Of a DNA stretch of 64,000 nt, positions 34,236 through 42,807 are shown piece by piece. The stretch covers positions 62,001-126,000 of the forward strand of contig NZ_AP019829.2 in NCBI RefSeq assembly GCF_007990545.2, given 5' to 3'. Made by a program: the position numbers and the translations under genes. This DNA is from Leptotrichia wadei. GTDB taxonomy: Bacteria > Fusobacteriota > Fusobacteriia > Fusobacteriales > Leptotrichiaceae. The notes beneath the pieces are model-generated. The model had not been told where the DNA came from. It ran no database searches and saw only the letters and a program-made list of their open reading frames with translations. Position 1 is the first letter of the stretch. The number at the start of each line of letters is the position of its first letter.

Positions 34236-35303
34236 ATGAAAAGACAGTTTTTCAAAATATTTGTTTTATTATTTTTTATAGGAAATTTATCATTTACGGG
34301 GAATGTTAGTAATAAATGGAAAGTTTTTGGAAATAAAGAATATGATATAGAAATAAGCAAAGGAAGAAGAAGATTAAATGATGAAATTTCAGTAGATGAT
34401 GAAGGTGTTTATTATTTAGGTATAAAAGTAAAAAATTCAGAAAATCTTGTAAATATTAAACAAGAAAAATTAAAAATAAATTTTAAAAATCTTGAATTGA
34501 TTAAACCAAATGTAAAAAATATAGTAGAGAAAAAATATTTTTTGAAAGATGGGGAAAGAATATTTGCTATTTATGGAACATTAATTAATGAACTAAAAGG
34601 AGTGGATTATAATACATTTAAGTTAATATCTGAAGACGTTGCACTAGATAAGGACAAAATTTATATATTTGGAATAGGGGAAATTATTGTTGAACAAGGT
34701 TATCATGGTCCATATTTTTCTATGGAAAAAATAACAGGAACACCTCCTGCTGAAGATTTTAAATTTATAAATGAAAATTTGAAACATAACAAAATGTTTT
34801 TTGAGAATAATAAAAAATTATATTTTTTGTCTGATGGATGGCTAAATGAATATAGAGCGAAGGAATTAAAAAATATTGATAAAAAAACTTTTAAACCTTT
34901 GGAGTATGAATTTATAAAAGATAAGAAAAGTGTCTATTACTATAATTCAGAAATAGATGATTTTGTAAAATTAGAAGGTGCAGATACAAAAACATTTGAA
35001 GTTATAGGAAATGGTTATGCGAAAGATAGGAATAAAATTTATTTTTATGATATTTTTAGAATAAATAAATACCCAATTAAAGTTTTTGCAGATAAAAATT
35101 CGTTTACAATATTTGAAAATATGGATGCAGAGGGATTTTCTTACGCAAAAGATAAAGACCATATTTATTGTAATGGGAAAATATTAGAGGGTGCAGATTA
35201 TGAGAGTTTTAAAACTTCAAGAGATGAGAGATATAGCATAAATAAAGGAACAGTAAAAGATAAAAATCACGAATATTTGAAATGTACAATCAAAACTTTT
35301 TAA
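34236..35303 (+). CDS. Exported DKNYY-repeat protein
   Basis: A 355-residue protein with a signal peptide (KRQFFKIFVLLFFIGNLSF). The mature part carries DKNYY-type repeats: LDKDKIYIFG, IKDKKSVYYYN, AKDRNKIYFYD and AKDKDHIYCNG, spaced about 45-60 residues apart. The DKNYY family is common in Fusobacteria and Gram-negative oral bacteria, with no known reaction. I start at the ATG behind AAAGGAG, 37 codons into the longest frame. An IS256-type end follows the stop by 2 bp. Confidence 0.82.
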   Translation: MKRQFFKIFVLLFFIGNLSFTGNVSNKWKVFGNKEYDIEISKGRRRLNDEISVDDEGVYYLGIKVKNSENLVNIKQEKLKINFKNLELIKPNVKNIVEKKYFLKDGERIFAIYGTLINELKGVDYNTFKLISEDVALDKDKIYIFGIGEIIVEQGYHGPYFSMEKITGTPPAEDFKFINENLKHNKMFFENNKKLYFLSDGWLNEYRAKELKNIDKKTFKPLEYEFIKDKKSVYYYNSEIDDFVKLEGADTKTFEVIGNGYAKDRNKIYFYDIFRINKYPIKVFADKNSFTIFENMDAEGFSYAKDKDHIYCNGKILEGADYESFKTSRDERYSINKGTVKDKNHEYLKCTIKTF

Positions 35304-35305
35304 GA

Positions 35306-35331
35306 GAGTGTCCATAACTTTGTGTAATCTC
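35306..35331 (+). mobile_element. Solo IS256-type terminal repeat (relic)
   Basis: Begins GAGTGTCCATAACTTTGTGT and ends AATCTC, 24 of 26 bases like the copy at 26413 and in the same orientation. It lies exactly between the stop of the DKNYY gene and the broken end of a DUF2798 gene. No transposase remains. Confidence 0.6.
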
Positions 35332-35432
35332 AATTTTTCAACAAGAGTCAAATTATAGGCACTCATTCCACAAACTATTAAAAAACACATTGTAACTCCA
35401 AAAATAATTCCCTCTTTTTTATTTCTAGGCAT
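35332..35432 (-). pseudogene. DUF2798 membrane protein gene truncated at the IS256-type end
   Basis: The 5' part of a small membrane protein gene: MPRNKKEGIIFGVTMCFLIV then CGMSAYNLTLV, the N-terminus and first helix of DUF2798 proteins. After about 32 codons the frame enters the IS256-type end and loses similarity; a second helix is missing. AAGGAGG precedes the ATG, so the stump may still be translated. The insertion plus loss of the IS body explain the truncation. Confidence 0.65.
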
Positions 35433-35606
35433 TAATTTCCTCCTTTAAAATTATAATTTTTACTATTCTATCATAAAAAAAATTTTTATGTAAGTTTTTT
35501 TTAGTTTACTAGAAATTTCAATATTAAAATTTTCTAACACTATTCTAAATCAACATAACTATATGGTATAATATTTTATAAATAAAATAAAAAAGGGAAG
35601 ATAAAA

Positions 35607-36374
35607 ATGATTACGACATTATGTTATTTAGAAAAAGATGAAAAATATTTAATGCTACATAGAACCAAAAAGGAAAATGATATAAATAAAGGAAAATGGC
35701 TAGGAATTGGCGGAAAATTGGAAGCTGGGGAAACACCTGAAGAGTGCTTAAAAAGAGAAGTTCAAGAAGAAACTGGCTACGAATTGAATAGTTATGAATT
35801 TCGTGGACTTGTGATTTTTAATTACAACGATGATGAGTCGCTATTTATGTATCTTTATACAAGTTCGGATTTTTCAGGAAATCAGCATGAATGTGACGAA
35901 GGCAACTTAAAATGGATTCCCAAAAAAGAAATTTTTGATTTAAAATTGTGGGAAGGCGACAAAATATTTTTAGAATTATTGTTTAAAAATACACCATTTT
36001 TTTATTTGAATTTAAATTATGAAAATGACAATTTATTGAGCTCAAAACTTGAATTTAAAGAAAAATACAGCTGTTTTGAAGTTTTTGTTCCAGAAAATTA
36101 TGTGGAAAAAATTGTGGAAAACTTACAAAAATACAATCTTTTGACAGAAGGATTTTATGCAGATGTTTATTCTACAATTGATGGAATTGGACATTGGAAA
36201 ACTTTGGAAGGTGGGAATCCTTTTGATGGAGAAGTTGGAAAATCCAGTGTTGCTAATGAAAAAATTATGAAATTTAGAGTGAAAAAAGAATTTTGTGAGT
36301 TAGCGTATTATTTAATTAAGGAGGTTCATCCTTATGAAACGCCTGTGATTAATGTGTTTGAGATGGAAGTTTAG
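35607..36374 (+). CDS. NUDIX hydrolase fused to a YqfO/CutA-like domain
   Basis: A 255-residue protein. Residues 1-135 are a Nudix domain with box GKLEAGETPEECLKREVQEE (G5xE7REUxEE), resembling 8-oxo-dGTP diphosphatases (MutT-like). From about residue 150 a second domain follows: KYSCFEVFVPENYVEKIVEN, GIGHWKTLEGGNPFDGEVG and VHPYETPVINVFEME, which is the COG3323 domain found inside YqfO/NIF3 proteins and related in fold to CutA/PII. The fusion may tie nucleotide sanitation to metal or metabolite sensing. AAAAGGGAAG precedes the ATG. Confidence 0.85.
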   Translation: MITTLCYLEKDEKYLMLHRTKKENDINKGKWLGIGGKLEAGETPEECLKREVQEETGYELNSYEFRGLVIFNYNDDESLFMYLYTSSDFSGNQHECDEGNLKWIPKKEIFDLKLWEGDKIFLELLFKNTPFFYLNLNYENDNLLSSKLEFKEKYSCFEVFVPENYVEKIVENLQKYNLLTEGFYADVYSTIDGIGHWKTLEGGNPFDGEVGKSSVANEKIMKFRVKKEFCELAYYLIKEVHPYETPVINVFEMEV

Positions 36375-36397
36375 AATTTTATGGACTAGAGGGATTT

Positions 36398-37765
36398 ATG
36401 AAAATAAAATTATTTAAAATTTTTAAATATTTTAAAGATATAATTTTTTGGAATCGAGAAAAATATAATAAATATTACAAAGCGTTGAAAAAATTTTATC
36501 CTGAATATTATTTATCAATAAATGATTATGAAGAAGATGATGTTGATGAAGAGATTGAGGAAACAATCTTAGAAACAGAAAAATTTCAATATTTTAAAAA
36601 TGGTGAGGTAGAAAAATTATTAAAAGAATATTATGAGTCATCAAATATTTCATTTTCCTTTTTGGAAAGAAAAAATTTTTTTGATAAATTGAAAAAAGAA
36701 TGTACGACACAAGATATAAATAAAATTTACAGTTTGATTTTTGAAGGTGATAAGTGTGTTGAAACTGATAATTTGAGATTTGCGAATAAAATAGATAAGA
36801 TTTTAAATCAAAATAAATTTGATAAGGATTTTTTTAAATATAACCTTATGAATAATGGTAAAAGTGAATTGAAGGAAATATTAAAAAAATACGAAGCCAA
36901 TTCAGAAAAAGGGATAAAAAAATTTATTAAAAAATATTTTTTTCTAAAATATAACAAAATTTTGGGTTTATGTATAAATAGTAATGAAAATATTTTAAAA
37001 AATTGGATTTTTTCAAAACCATTTTTCTTAAATATAGAAAATATGATGTTTAAATATAAAATGAAAAAAATAAGTAATGAAGCAATTTCAGGCTATGTTT
37101 TTTATATAACTTTAATTCCTTTATGTCTACAATTTACAGGAATTATGCTTATGTTAATGGGAAGTTTACAAATTAATTATTGGATAATTTCATTAGTTAT
37201 AGGAATAATCTTCCTTATTTTAGATTGGGATGCACTTATAAATTATAGAGAGATAGAGGGAGGTTTTTCAGCAGGAATGACAAATTGTTATTTATTTTTT
37301 GAACCAATTATTTATTTAATTTATCATTTAAAATATCAGAATTTTAGTTATGAGAGTTTTTATCAACTTTTAGGATTAAATTTAATATTTATTATATATT
37401 TTATTATAAAACAGAGAATAGTTTATCTTCGTGTAAAAAAAGTATCTAAATATTTTATAGACAGTATTTTGGGGAAAACTTATACGAAAGAACTAATAGT
37501 TGAAAATGAAATACAAGAAATTAAAAAATCAGATTTGATAGAAAATTGGATAAAACTTTTAAAAAGTAAACTTTCTAAATTAGTATTAAAAAAATATGTA
37601 TTTAGAAAAGTACCAGAATATGAAGGATTAATTGAAGATTTTATTCATTTTGAATCAGATGATAAAAAGAAAATTTTGGAAATTTTAAAATCTAAAGAAA
37701 TTATAGAAAAAAGTAAAATACCAAAAAAAGAAAAGAAATTATTGTATAAAAGATTAAAATTATAG
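36398..37765 (+). CDS. Hypothetical membrane protein with large cytoplasmic N-terminal part
   Basis: A 455-residue protein. The first 220 residues are hydrophilic and Lys/Glu-rich. About four transmembrane helices follow between residues 235 and 345, separated by the loop DWDALINYREIEGGFSAGMTN. The C-terminal 100 residues are again charged. No domain is recognised. The ribosome site is AGAGGG, 5 nt before the ATG. It lies between the Nudix gene and cbiG, so it may be cotranscribed with cbiG. Confidence 0.65.
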   Translation: MKIKLFKIFKYFKDIIFWNREKYNKYYKALKKFYPEYYLSINDYEEDDVDEEIEETILETEKFQYFKNGEVEKLLKEYYESSNISFSFLERKNFFDKLKKECTTQDINKIYSLIFEGDKCVETDNLRFANKIDKILNQNKFDKDFFKYNLMNNGKSELKEILKKYEANSEKGIKKFIKKYFFLKYNKILGLCINSNENILKNWIFSKPFFLNIENMMFKYKMKKISNEAISGYVFYITLIPLCLQFTGIMLMLMGSLQINYWIISLVIGIIFLILDWDALINYREIEGGFSAGMTNCYLFFEPIIYLIYHLKYQNFSYESFYQLLGLNLIFIIYFIIKQRIVYLRVKKVSKYFIDSILGKTYTKELIVENEIQEIKKSDLIENWIKLLKSKLSKLVLKKYVFRKVPEYEGLIEDFIHFESDDKKKILEILKSKEIIEKSKIPKKEKKLLYKRLKL

Positions 37766-37793
37766 ATTTAAAAAATATAAAAAAGGAGATAAA

Positions 37794-38807
37794 ATGAGAA
37801 CAGCAGTATATTGTGTAAGTAAAAACGGATATGAAACCTGTCTAAAAATACGAAATAATGTTTATAAAAATTTGCATATTTATGTATCACAAAGAGTGGC
37901 AAATATGCTTAATCTTGAAAGTGAAAATGTGGAAAATTTGTTTGTGATAAATGAGCGAGTGCCAATTTTATTAGAAAAAACATTTGATAAATATGATTTA
38001 CATATTTTCGTTGCGGCGATTGGAGCAGTTGTGAGAATTATTGAAGGAAAATTTAAGAGTAAAGATACTGACCCAGCAGTTATAACGATTGATGACCACG
38101 CTAATTTTGTGATTTCATTGCTTTCAGGACATCTTGGAGGGGCAAATGAAGAATGTAAAAAAATTGCGGATGGAATTGGAGCAATCCCAGTAATTACAAC
38201 AGCATCTGATGTTGGTGGAAAAATTGCGGTTGACACATTGTCAAAAAAAATTAAAGCAAAATTAGAAAGTTTGGACGATGCCAAAAGAGTTACTTCGCTT
38301 ATCGTAAATGGAGAAAATGTAAGCATTCATTTGCCAAAAAATATCGTAGAAAGCAATAAAAATTGTGCTGGAGCAATAATTGTCTCAAACAGAAAAAATA
38401 TTGAAATTTCTAAAATTATTCCCAAAAATATTATTCTCGGAATCGGTTGCAAAAGAAATACAGCGAAAGAAAAAATCATCGAAAAAATAAATTATGTAAT
38501 GAAAACTCAAAATTTAGAAATAGACTCGATAAAAAAAGTCGCATCCGCTTGGGTAAAATCTGATGAAGTTGGACTTTTAGAAGCAATGACTGAATTAAAT
38601 ATTCCAATAGAATTTTTTGAAAAAGAAAAAATTTTGGAAGTAGAAGATTTAGTCGAAGAGCGTTCAGAATTTGTAAAAAATCAAATTGGAGTATACGGAG
38701 TTTCTGAGCCTTGTGCCTATCTAGCTTCGAGTAGAAAAGGAAATTTTTTGGTAAAAAAAGTGAAGCTAGAAGGGATTACGATTTCAATTTTTGAGGAGGA
38801 GATGTGA
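37794..38807 (+). CDS. cbiG: Cobalt-precorrin-5A hydrolase
   Basis: Opens the delta-lactone of cobalt-precorrin-5A and releases acetaldehyde, the ring-contraction clean-up step. The N-terminal domain contains DLHIFVAAIGAVVRIIEGKF and FVISLLSGHLGGANEECKKI (LLSGHxGGAN is diagnostic), and the C-terminal domain KNIILGIGCKRNTAKEKI and ASAWVKSDEVGLLEA, with EPCAYLASS near the end. Its 337 residues are normal for CbiG. AAAGGAG precedes the ATG. The next gene, for an HXXEE protein, overlaps or abuts it. Confidence 0.95.
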   Translation: MRTAVYCVSKNGYETCLKIRNNVYKNLHIYVSQRVANMLNLESENVENLFVINERVPILLEKTFDKYDLHIFVAAIGAVVRIIEGKFKSKDTDPAVITIDDHANFVISLLSGHLGGANEECKKIADGIGAIPVITTASDVGGKIAVDTLSKKIKAKLESLDDAKRVTSLIVNGENVSIHLPKNIVESNKNCAGAIIVSNRKNIEISKIIPKNIILGIGCKRNTAKEKIIEKINYVMKTQNLEIDSIKKVASAWVKSDEVGLLEAMTELNIPIEFFEKEKILEVEDLVEERSEFVKNQIGVYGVSEPCAYLASSRKGNFLVKKVKLEGITISIFEEEM

Positions 38808-38809
38808 GA

Positions 38810-39322
38810 ATGGAAATATATAAATTGTCATTTATAGCAATAGTGTTGTTTATGATACACGAATTTGAAGAAATAATTTTTGTAAAAAAATTTATAGAAA
38901 AAAATAAAGTTGTAAAAGATATGAAAAATGAATTATTTGTGAAGAAAAAAGGGAATTATCCATCCACAGAAACAATTTCATTAATGATTGCTGAAGAATT
39001 TATAATTTTATCAACATTACTTTTTATAGCAAGTGAGATTAGTATGTATGAAATGGTACTGTCATTATTTATTGTATATATTGCACATTTAGTACCTCAT
39101 ATGTATGATGCGCTTAGATATAGAAAGTTTTCACCAGGAAGTCGGACTTCTTTTATAATTTTCCCTTTAGGAATTTTAACAATCTGGAATGTTATTTTAA
39201 ATAAAGAAATTAATTTAGTTATTTTAATTTTATGTGTTATAATAATTGGATTTCTGATGATTTTAAATTTGCTATTTTTACATAAAATTAGTAAAAAAAT
39301 TGATAGGTATTTGTGGAAATAA
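38810..39322 (+). CDS. HXXEE-domain membrane protein
   Basis: A 170-residue integral membrane protein. The HXXEE motif is MIHEFEEIIFVKKF at the end of the first helix; a second cluster, IAHLVPHMYDALRYRKFSPG, follows, and there are about four to five helices. The conserved His and Glu residues suggest a metal-dependent membrane enzyme, but no reaction is established. GAGGAGG precedes the ATG by 10 nt; an in-frame GTG two codons earlier is too close to that site. It overlaps the cbiG end region and is probably coupled to it. Confidence 0.8.
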   Translation: MEIYKLSFIAIVLFMIHEFEEIIFVKKFIEKNKVVKDMKNELFVKKKGNYPSTETISLMIAEEFIILSTLLFIASEISMYEMVLSLFIVYIAHLVPHMYDALRYRKFSPGSRTSFIIFPLGILTIWNVILNKEINLVILILCVIIIGFLMILNLLFLHKISKKIDRYLWK

Positions 39323-39381
39323 AAAAAAATTATAAAAATATTTAAAATAAAAAATATATAATCAATATAAGAAATTTAAAG

Positions 39382-39428
39382 AAAGGAGCTTGTATAATGT
39401 AACTATATTATACAAGTAAAATAACATG
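39382..39428 (+). promoter_or_regulatory. Split ribosome-binding site with a perfect 10-bp hairpin
   Basis: AAAGGAG (39382-39388) abuts CTTGTATAAT (39389-39398), which pairs perfectly with ATTATACAAG (39407-39416) around an 8-nt loop. Nine bases later comes the ATG. Linear spacing is 37 nt; folded spacing is 9 nt. It is the strongest of the three split ribosome sites found here. Confidence 0.8.
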
Positions 39429-40862
39429 AAAAAAATATTTCTAATCATAGTCCTTTTTTTAATAAATCTAAATTTAGCCGCCTTAACAATGAAAGAAAAA
39501 ATCCAGCAAGATTTGTCAAAAGCAGGTGTTAAACAAGAAATAATTGATGAAACTGTAAAATTGGATAAGAAATTTGGAGAAGGATTTGTAGAAGAAGATG
39601 GAGATGGGAAAAGGGCAACTGAAAGTAAGGATGAATGGGAAAAACTTTATCAGAAAGATAAAAGAAATTATGTTGCCTTGGAAAGATTGATAGAATCGTA
39701 TTTTGTGACTGGGATACCAAACGATCCTCAGAAGAAAAAATATGTTTCAGAATATTTGAAAATGGATATTCCTGAAGATAGAAAAAATTTCGTTTTGGGA
39801 AAGGACTTCTGGAATTGTTCCAAAAACAAAGATACAAAAAATGAGTATTTTGAAAAAGTTAAAAAGATTAGCAATAATCAGTATTATTTGAAGGGAATAG
39901 ATTTTTTTGAATATATATCAAAAGAAACGGAAAATATAAAAGAAGATGGAAATTCTAAGTTAATGAAACAGAAAATAGATGAAATAACGCAAAAAATGGA
40001 TGAAATTGATAAAATACTTGATAATAAAAATTTGCTAGAAAAATACAGAATTTCTGATGAAGAAGCCTATTCTGATCAATTAACTTTTTTTATGGTTTGT
40101 GGTATCTTAAAAGCGTTTACAGGTGATACTGAAGGAATGGTCAATGATTTTATAAATAAAATTGCGAATAAAAAGATTTCTAAGGAAGTGGCGGAATATA
40201 ATAAAAATAAGGAAATGATGACTGTTATGACTATTCAGATGGTAATGGCTTTGAAAGGATTTTTTGGAGAAATGTCAGAAAAAGAAATTACAAAACTTGA
40301 AAAATTGACAAAAAAACTTCAAGGCACTGAAATGTTTAAAAGGATTATGGAAAATTCGGAAAAGGGTGAAACTATTGAAAACGATAGTTATTTAGAAGAA
40401 AAGAGAAAAAATTTTGAATCACTTTCAGATGATGATCAAATAAAACAAATTGTTAATCAAAAAAAATTTGACTATATCGAAACGAGAATAGACAAGGAGA
40501 AAAAGATTTTTGATTGGACATTTGGATGTAGCGGATTAAATTGTAAACTTATTTTTTTAGGAAAAAATAAAGATTTTGAGAAAAAAATAAAATTAAAAGA
40601 TCTGAAAGAAAAAGAAAAAATTGTTAGAATTCTTATTTTTGGAAAAAAAGAAGAAGATGAAGAAATTTCAGAAGGAGTATTTTTAAGAAGAGGAACTGAC
40701 AGCAAAGACAATAAATTTTATGTTTACGATGATAAAAATGAAGATAAAATATTAACAGTTTTTGCAGCTCAAAATGAAAATTTAGATTTTTTTAAATTTG
40801 TAAATGAAATATTGGGAGAAGATTATAGAAATATTGAAGCGAAATATGGTGGAAGAGATTAA
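39426..40862 (+). CDS. Hypothetical large exported protein
   Basis: A 478-residue protein with a signal peptide (MKKIFLIIVLFLINLNLAAL). The mature region is highly charged and predicted mostly helical (for example MKQKIDEITQKMDEIDKILD). It has CSKNKDTKNE and GCSGLNCKLIF segments with cysteines that could pair in the periplasm. No family recognised. Translation starts from a ribosome site separated from the ATG by a 10-bp hairpin. It stands ahead of two smaller secreted paralogues. Confidence 0.7.
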   Translation: MKKIFLIIVLFLINLNLAALTMKEKIQQDLSKAGVKQEIIDETVKLDKKFGEGFVEEDGDGKRATESKDEWEKLYQKDKRNYVALERLIESYFVTGIPNDPQKKKYVSEYLKMDIPEDRKNFVLGKDFWNCSKNKDTKNEYFEKVKKISNNQYYLKGIDFFEYISKETENIKEDGNSKLMKQKIDEITQKMDEIDKILDNKNLLEKYRISDEEAYSDQLTFFMVCGILKAFTGDTEGMVNDFINKIANKKISKEVAEYNKNKEMMTVMTIQMVMALKGFFGEMSEKEITKLEKLTKKLQGTEMFKRIMENSEKGETIENDSYLEEKRKNFESLSDDDQIKQIVNQKKFDYIETRIDKEKKIFDWTFGCSGLNCKLIFLGKNKDFEKKIKLKDLKEKEKIVRILIFGKKEEDEEISEGVFLRRGTDSKDNKFYVYDDKNEDKILTVFAAQNENLDFFKFVNEILGEDYRNIEAKYGGRD

Positions 40863-40984
40863 AAAATATTAATATTAAAAAATAATTAGATAAAAGAATA
40901 AATGAAAAAAATTATTTTCAATATTTTAAGAAAGTATGTTATAATTTTGACAAAGAAAAATAAAAGATAAAGTGAGGAGAGTTT

Positions 40985-41671
40985 ATGAAAAAATTATTAT
41001 TTGTATTGATGTTGGCAGTAATGGGAAATGCACTTGCAGGGACGACAGTGCAAAAAAATCGGAATACATCGATGAATATGGTATCAGGAAGTGAGAAAAT
41101 TAAAATTGAAAATGCCTTTCAAAAAGATATGGAAAATATTAAGAAAATAGTTGAAAATCAGACTTTAGCGGAAGTGATTAAAGATTCTTTTAGTAATAAT
41201 GCAGATTTATTATTTGACAAAGATTATAAAATTAGTGATTTAAATAAAAAAAAGATATTAGAAAAATTTTCTAAAGGATGTTCTGATATTTATTTGAAAA
41301 ATATGAAATTAAGATTTGAAGTTAAAAATATTAAATCTATTGATAATAAAAATGTTGAAGTAGTGTATAATGTAAAAATGAAGGATTTTGATAAGGCGTT
41401 GGAGGGAATAGAAAAAAGATTTGAAGAGAATGTTAGAATTAATGTTTTAAAAAAATCAGGTTATAAAAGTGAAGATGAAATAGAAGCTTTAATGGTAAAA
41501 AATGGAAATGAATCAGAAAAAGTGCGGATTTATGACATTATGGTAGATGAAATTTTGGATATTATGGGAAAAGCCTTGGAAAATACAAGTTTAGAAACAG
41601 TAATTTCAGCAAATGAAAAAGCAGTATTGACTGAAGTAAACGGACAATGGGAATTAAGTGAACTAAAGTAA
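40985..41671 (+). CDS. Hypothetical exported protein, paralogous family member 2
   Basis: A 228-residue protein with signal peptide MKKLLFVLMLAVMGNALA. After a variable region comes VKNIKSIDNKNVEVVYNVKM, a helical part with SGYKSEDEIEALMVKNGNES and a C-terminal LTEVNGQWELSELK. The layout and the (S/G)xxSEDEIEALMxxxGNExxK segment match the neighbour at 41.8 kb, and more distantly the protein at 32.5 kb. It has its own promoter-like TTATAAT upstream. Function unknown; probably periplasmic. Confidence 0.75.
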   Translation: MKKLLFVLMLAVMGNALAGTTVQKNRNTSMNMVSGSEKIKIENAFQKDMENIKKIVENQTLAEVIKDSFSNNADLLFDKDYKISDLNKKKILEKFSKGCSDIYLKNMKLRFEVKNIKSIDNKNVEVVYNVKMKDFDKALEGIEKRFEENVRINVLKKSGYKSEDEIEALMVKNGNESEKVRIYDIMVDEILDIMGKALENTSLETVISANEKAVLTEVNGQWELSELK

Positions 41672-41754
41672 AAAAATTTAATTTATTAAAAAATTTTTTT
41701 GAAAATATGGTATAATATTAATAGAAAGATAAAAATATTATTAAGGAGAAGAGC

Positions 41755-42420
41755 ATGAAAAAATTATTATTTTTAATTATGATGATTGTTGCAGGAAATG
41801 CTTTTACAGCAGGAACACAGGCAAATGAGGATATGGCAATAAAAAGAGCACTTCAAAGCAGACTGAATTCATTTTTCTTCACAATTGTAAATGAAGGAAT
41901 AAGAGATAATGAAAGAAATCTTGAAAAGGAAGCATACAGCAAATTGTTTAAAAAGGATTATATTATCAGCAATTCTTTAAAAAGAGAGATTGTGGAAAAA
42001 TACGCAAGAGAAATTTCAAGAATTACAGCAAATGAAACAAAGTTAAAATTTGATGTAAAACAAATAGATTATCTTTCAAATGGTGAGGCAGAAGTAGTTT
42101 ATGATATAAAATCTAAGAGTTTGAAAAGTGTTCCAGATATGCTAGAAGTAGATGATGAAACAGAAAGAATAATTTTGGAAAGAGCTAAAATGAGCGAAAG
42201 TGAATTGGAGGCAATTATGAAGGAAAGAGGAAATGAACCTGCTAAACGAAATTATTATAATATTGCAATTGAAGAAAGAATAAATATGTATGAAAAAGAA
42301 GCTAAAAAAGTTACAGATGAAGAAGTGATATTACAAGATTTATCAGCATTAATGGTAAAAGTAGATGGAAAATGGGAATCAGAAAATTTAGAAAAAGCAC
42401 TAAGAGGAATTAAGGAATAA
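41755..42420 (+). CDS. Hypothetical exported protein, paralogous family member 3
   Basis: A 221-residue protein with signal peptide MKKLLFLIMMIVAGNAFTAG. VKQIDYLSNGEAEVVYDIKS and KMSESELEAIMKERGNEPAK and the terminal VKVDGKWESENLEKAL correspond to the segments of the preceding paralogue, so the two arose by tandem duplication. An ATGGTATAAT extended -10 element (41707-41716) gives it its own promoter. AAGGAG precedes the ATG by 7 nt. The long hairpin after it ends the transcript. Confidence 0.75.
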   Translation: MKKLLFLIMMIVAGNAFTAGTQANEDMAIKRALQSRLNSFFFTIVNEGIRDNERNLEKEAYSKLFKKDYIISNSLKREIVEKYAREISRITANETKLKFDVKQIDYLSNGEAEVVYDIKSKSLKSVPDMLEVDDETERIILERAKMSESELEAIMKERGNEPAKRNYYNIAIEERINMYEKEAKKVTDEEVILQDLSALMVKVDGKWESENLEKALRGIKE

Positions 42421-42492
42421 AAAATATTGAAGTATATTTAAAAATTGAATATCTATAGTGATTTTTCTATAAATTTATGTTATTGTTATCTT

Positions 42493-42562
42493 AACATAGT
42501 AAGAATGATCCTTTCTAATTTTGTAGGAGATATCAGTATATCATTTTTACTATGTTTTTTTA
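42493..42562 (+). terminator. Long-stem terminator
   Basis: AACATAGTAAGAATGAT pairs with ATCATTTTTACTATGTT at 16 of 17 positions across a 30-nt loop and ends in seven Ts. The stem is unusually long for a simple terminator and could also be the scar of a small inverted-repeat element. Confidence 0.7.
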
Positions 42563-42634
42563 TATGTTTTAGGTGTTGCACTTGATTATACAATACACCC
42601 AATATTAAAATGTTGAAAAATTACAAAAAAAGTG

Positions 42635-42663
42635 TTGACAAAATCAATTTTTTTTTGTATAAT
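42635..42663 (+). promoter_or_regulatory. Promoter of the tRNA gene
   Basis: Perfect TTGACA and TATAAT elements separated by 17 bp. The tRNA begins 39 bp after the -10 element. This is the best consensus promoter in the window. Confidence 0.9.
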
Positions 42664-42702
42664 GATTTATGTCTGTAAAGGATAAAAATATGAAGATGTT
42701 GT

Positions 42703-42777
42703 TGGGCTGTCGCCAAGCGGTAAGGCACTGGACTTTGACTCCAGCATGCAATGGTTCGAATCCATTCAGCCCAGCCA
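42703..42777 (+). tRNA. tRNA-Gln (anticodon TTG)
   Basis: A cloverleaf folds with acceptor stem TGGGCTG/CAGCCCA, D-arm with CCAAGCGGTAAGG, anticodon stem CTGGA/TCCAG enclosing CTTTGAC, and T-arm GGTTCGAATCC. The anticodon is TTG, reading glutamine codons. The 3' CCA is encoded. A hairpin terminator follows and no other tRNA is adjacent. Confidence 0.96.
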
Positions 42778-42807
42778 TTTTAAAAATTAAATTATAGTGT
42801 ATAGATG

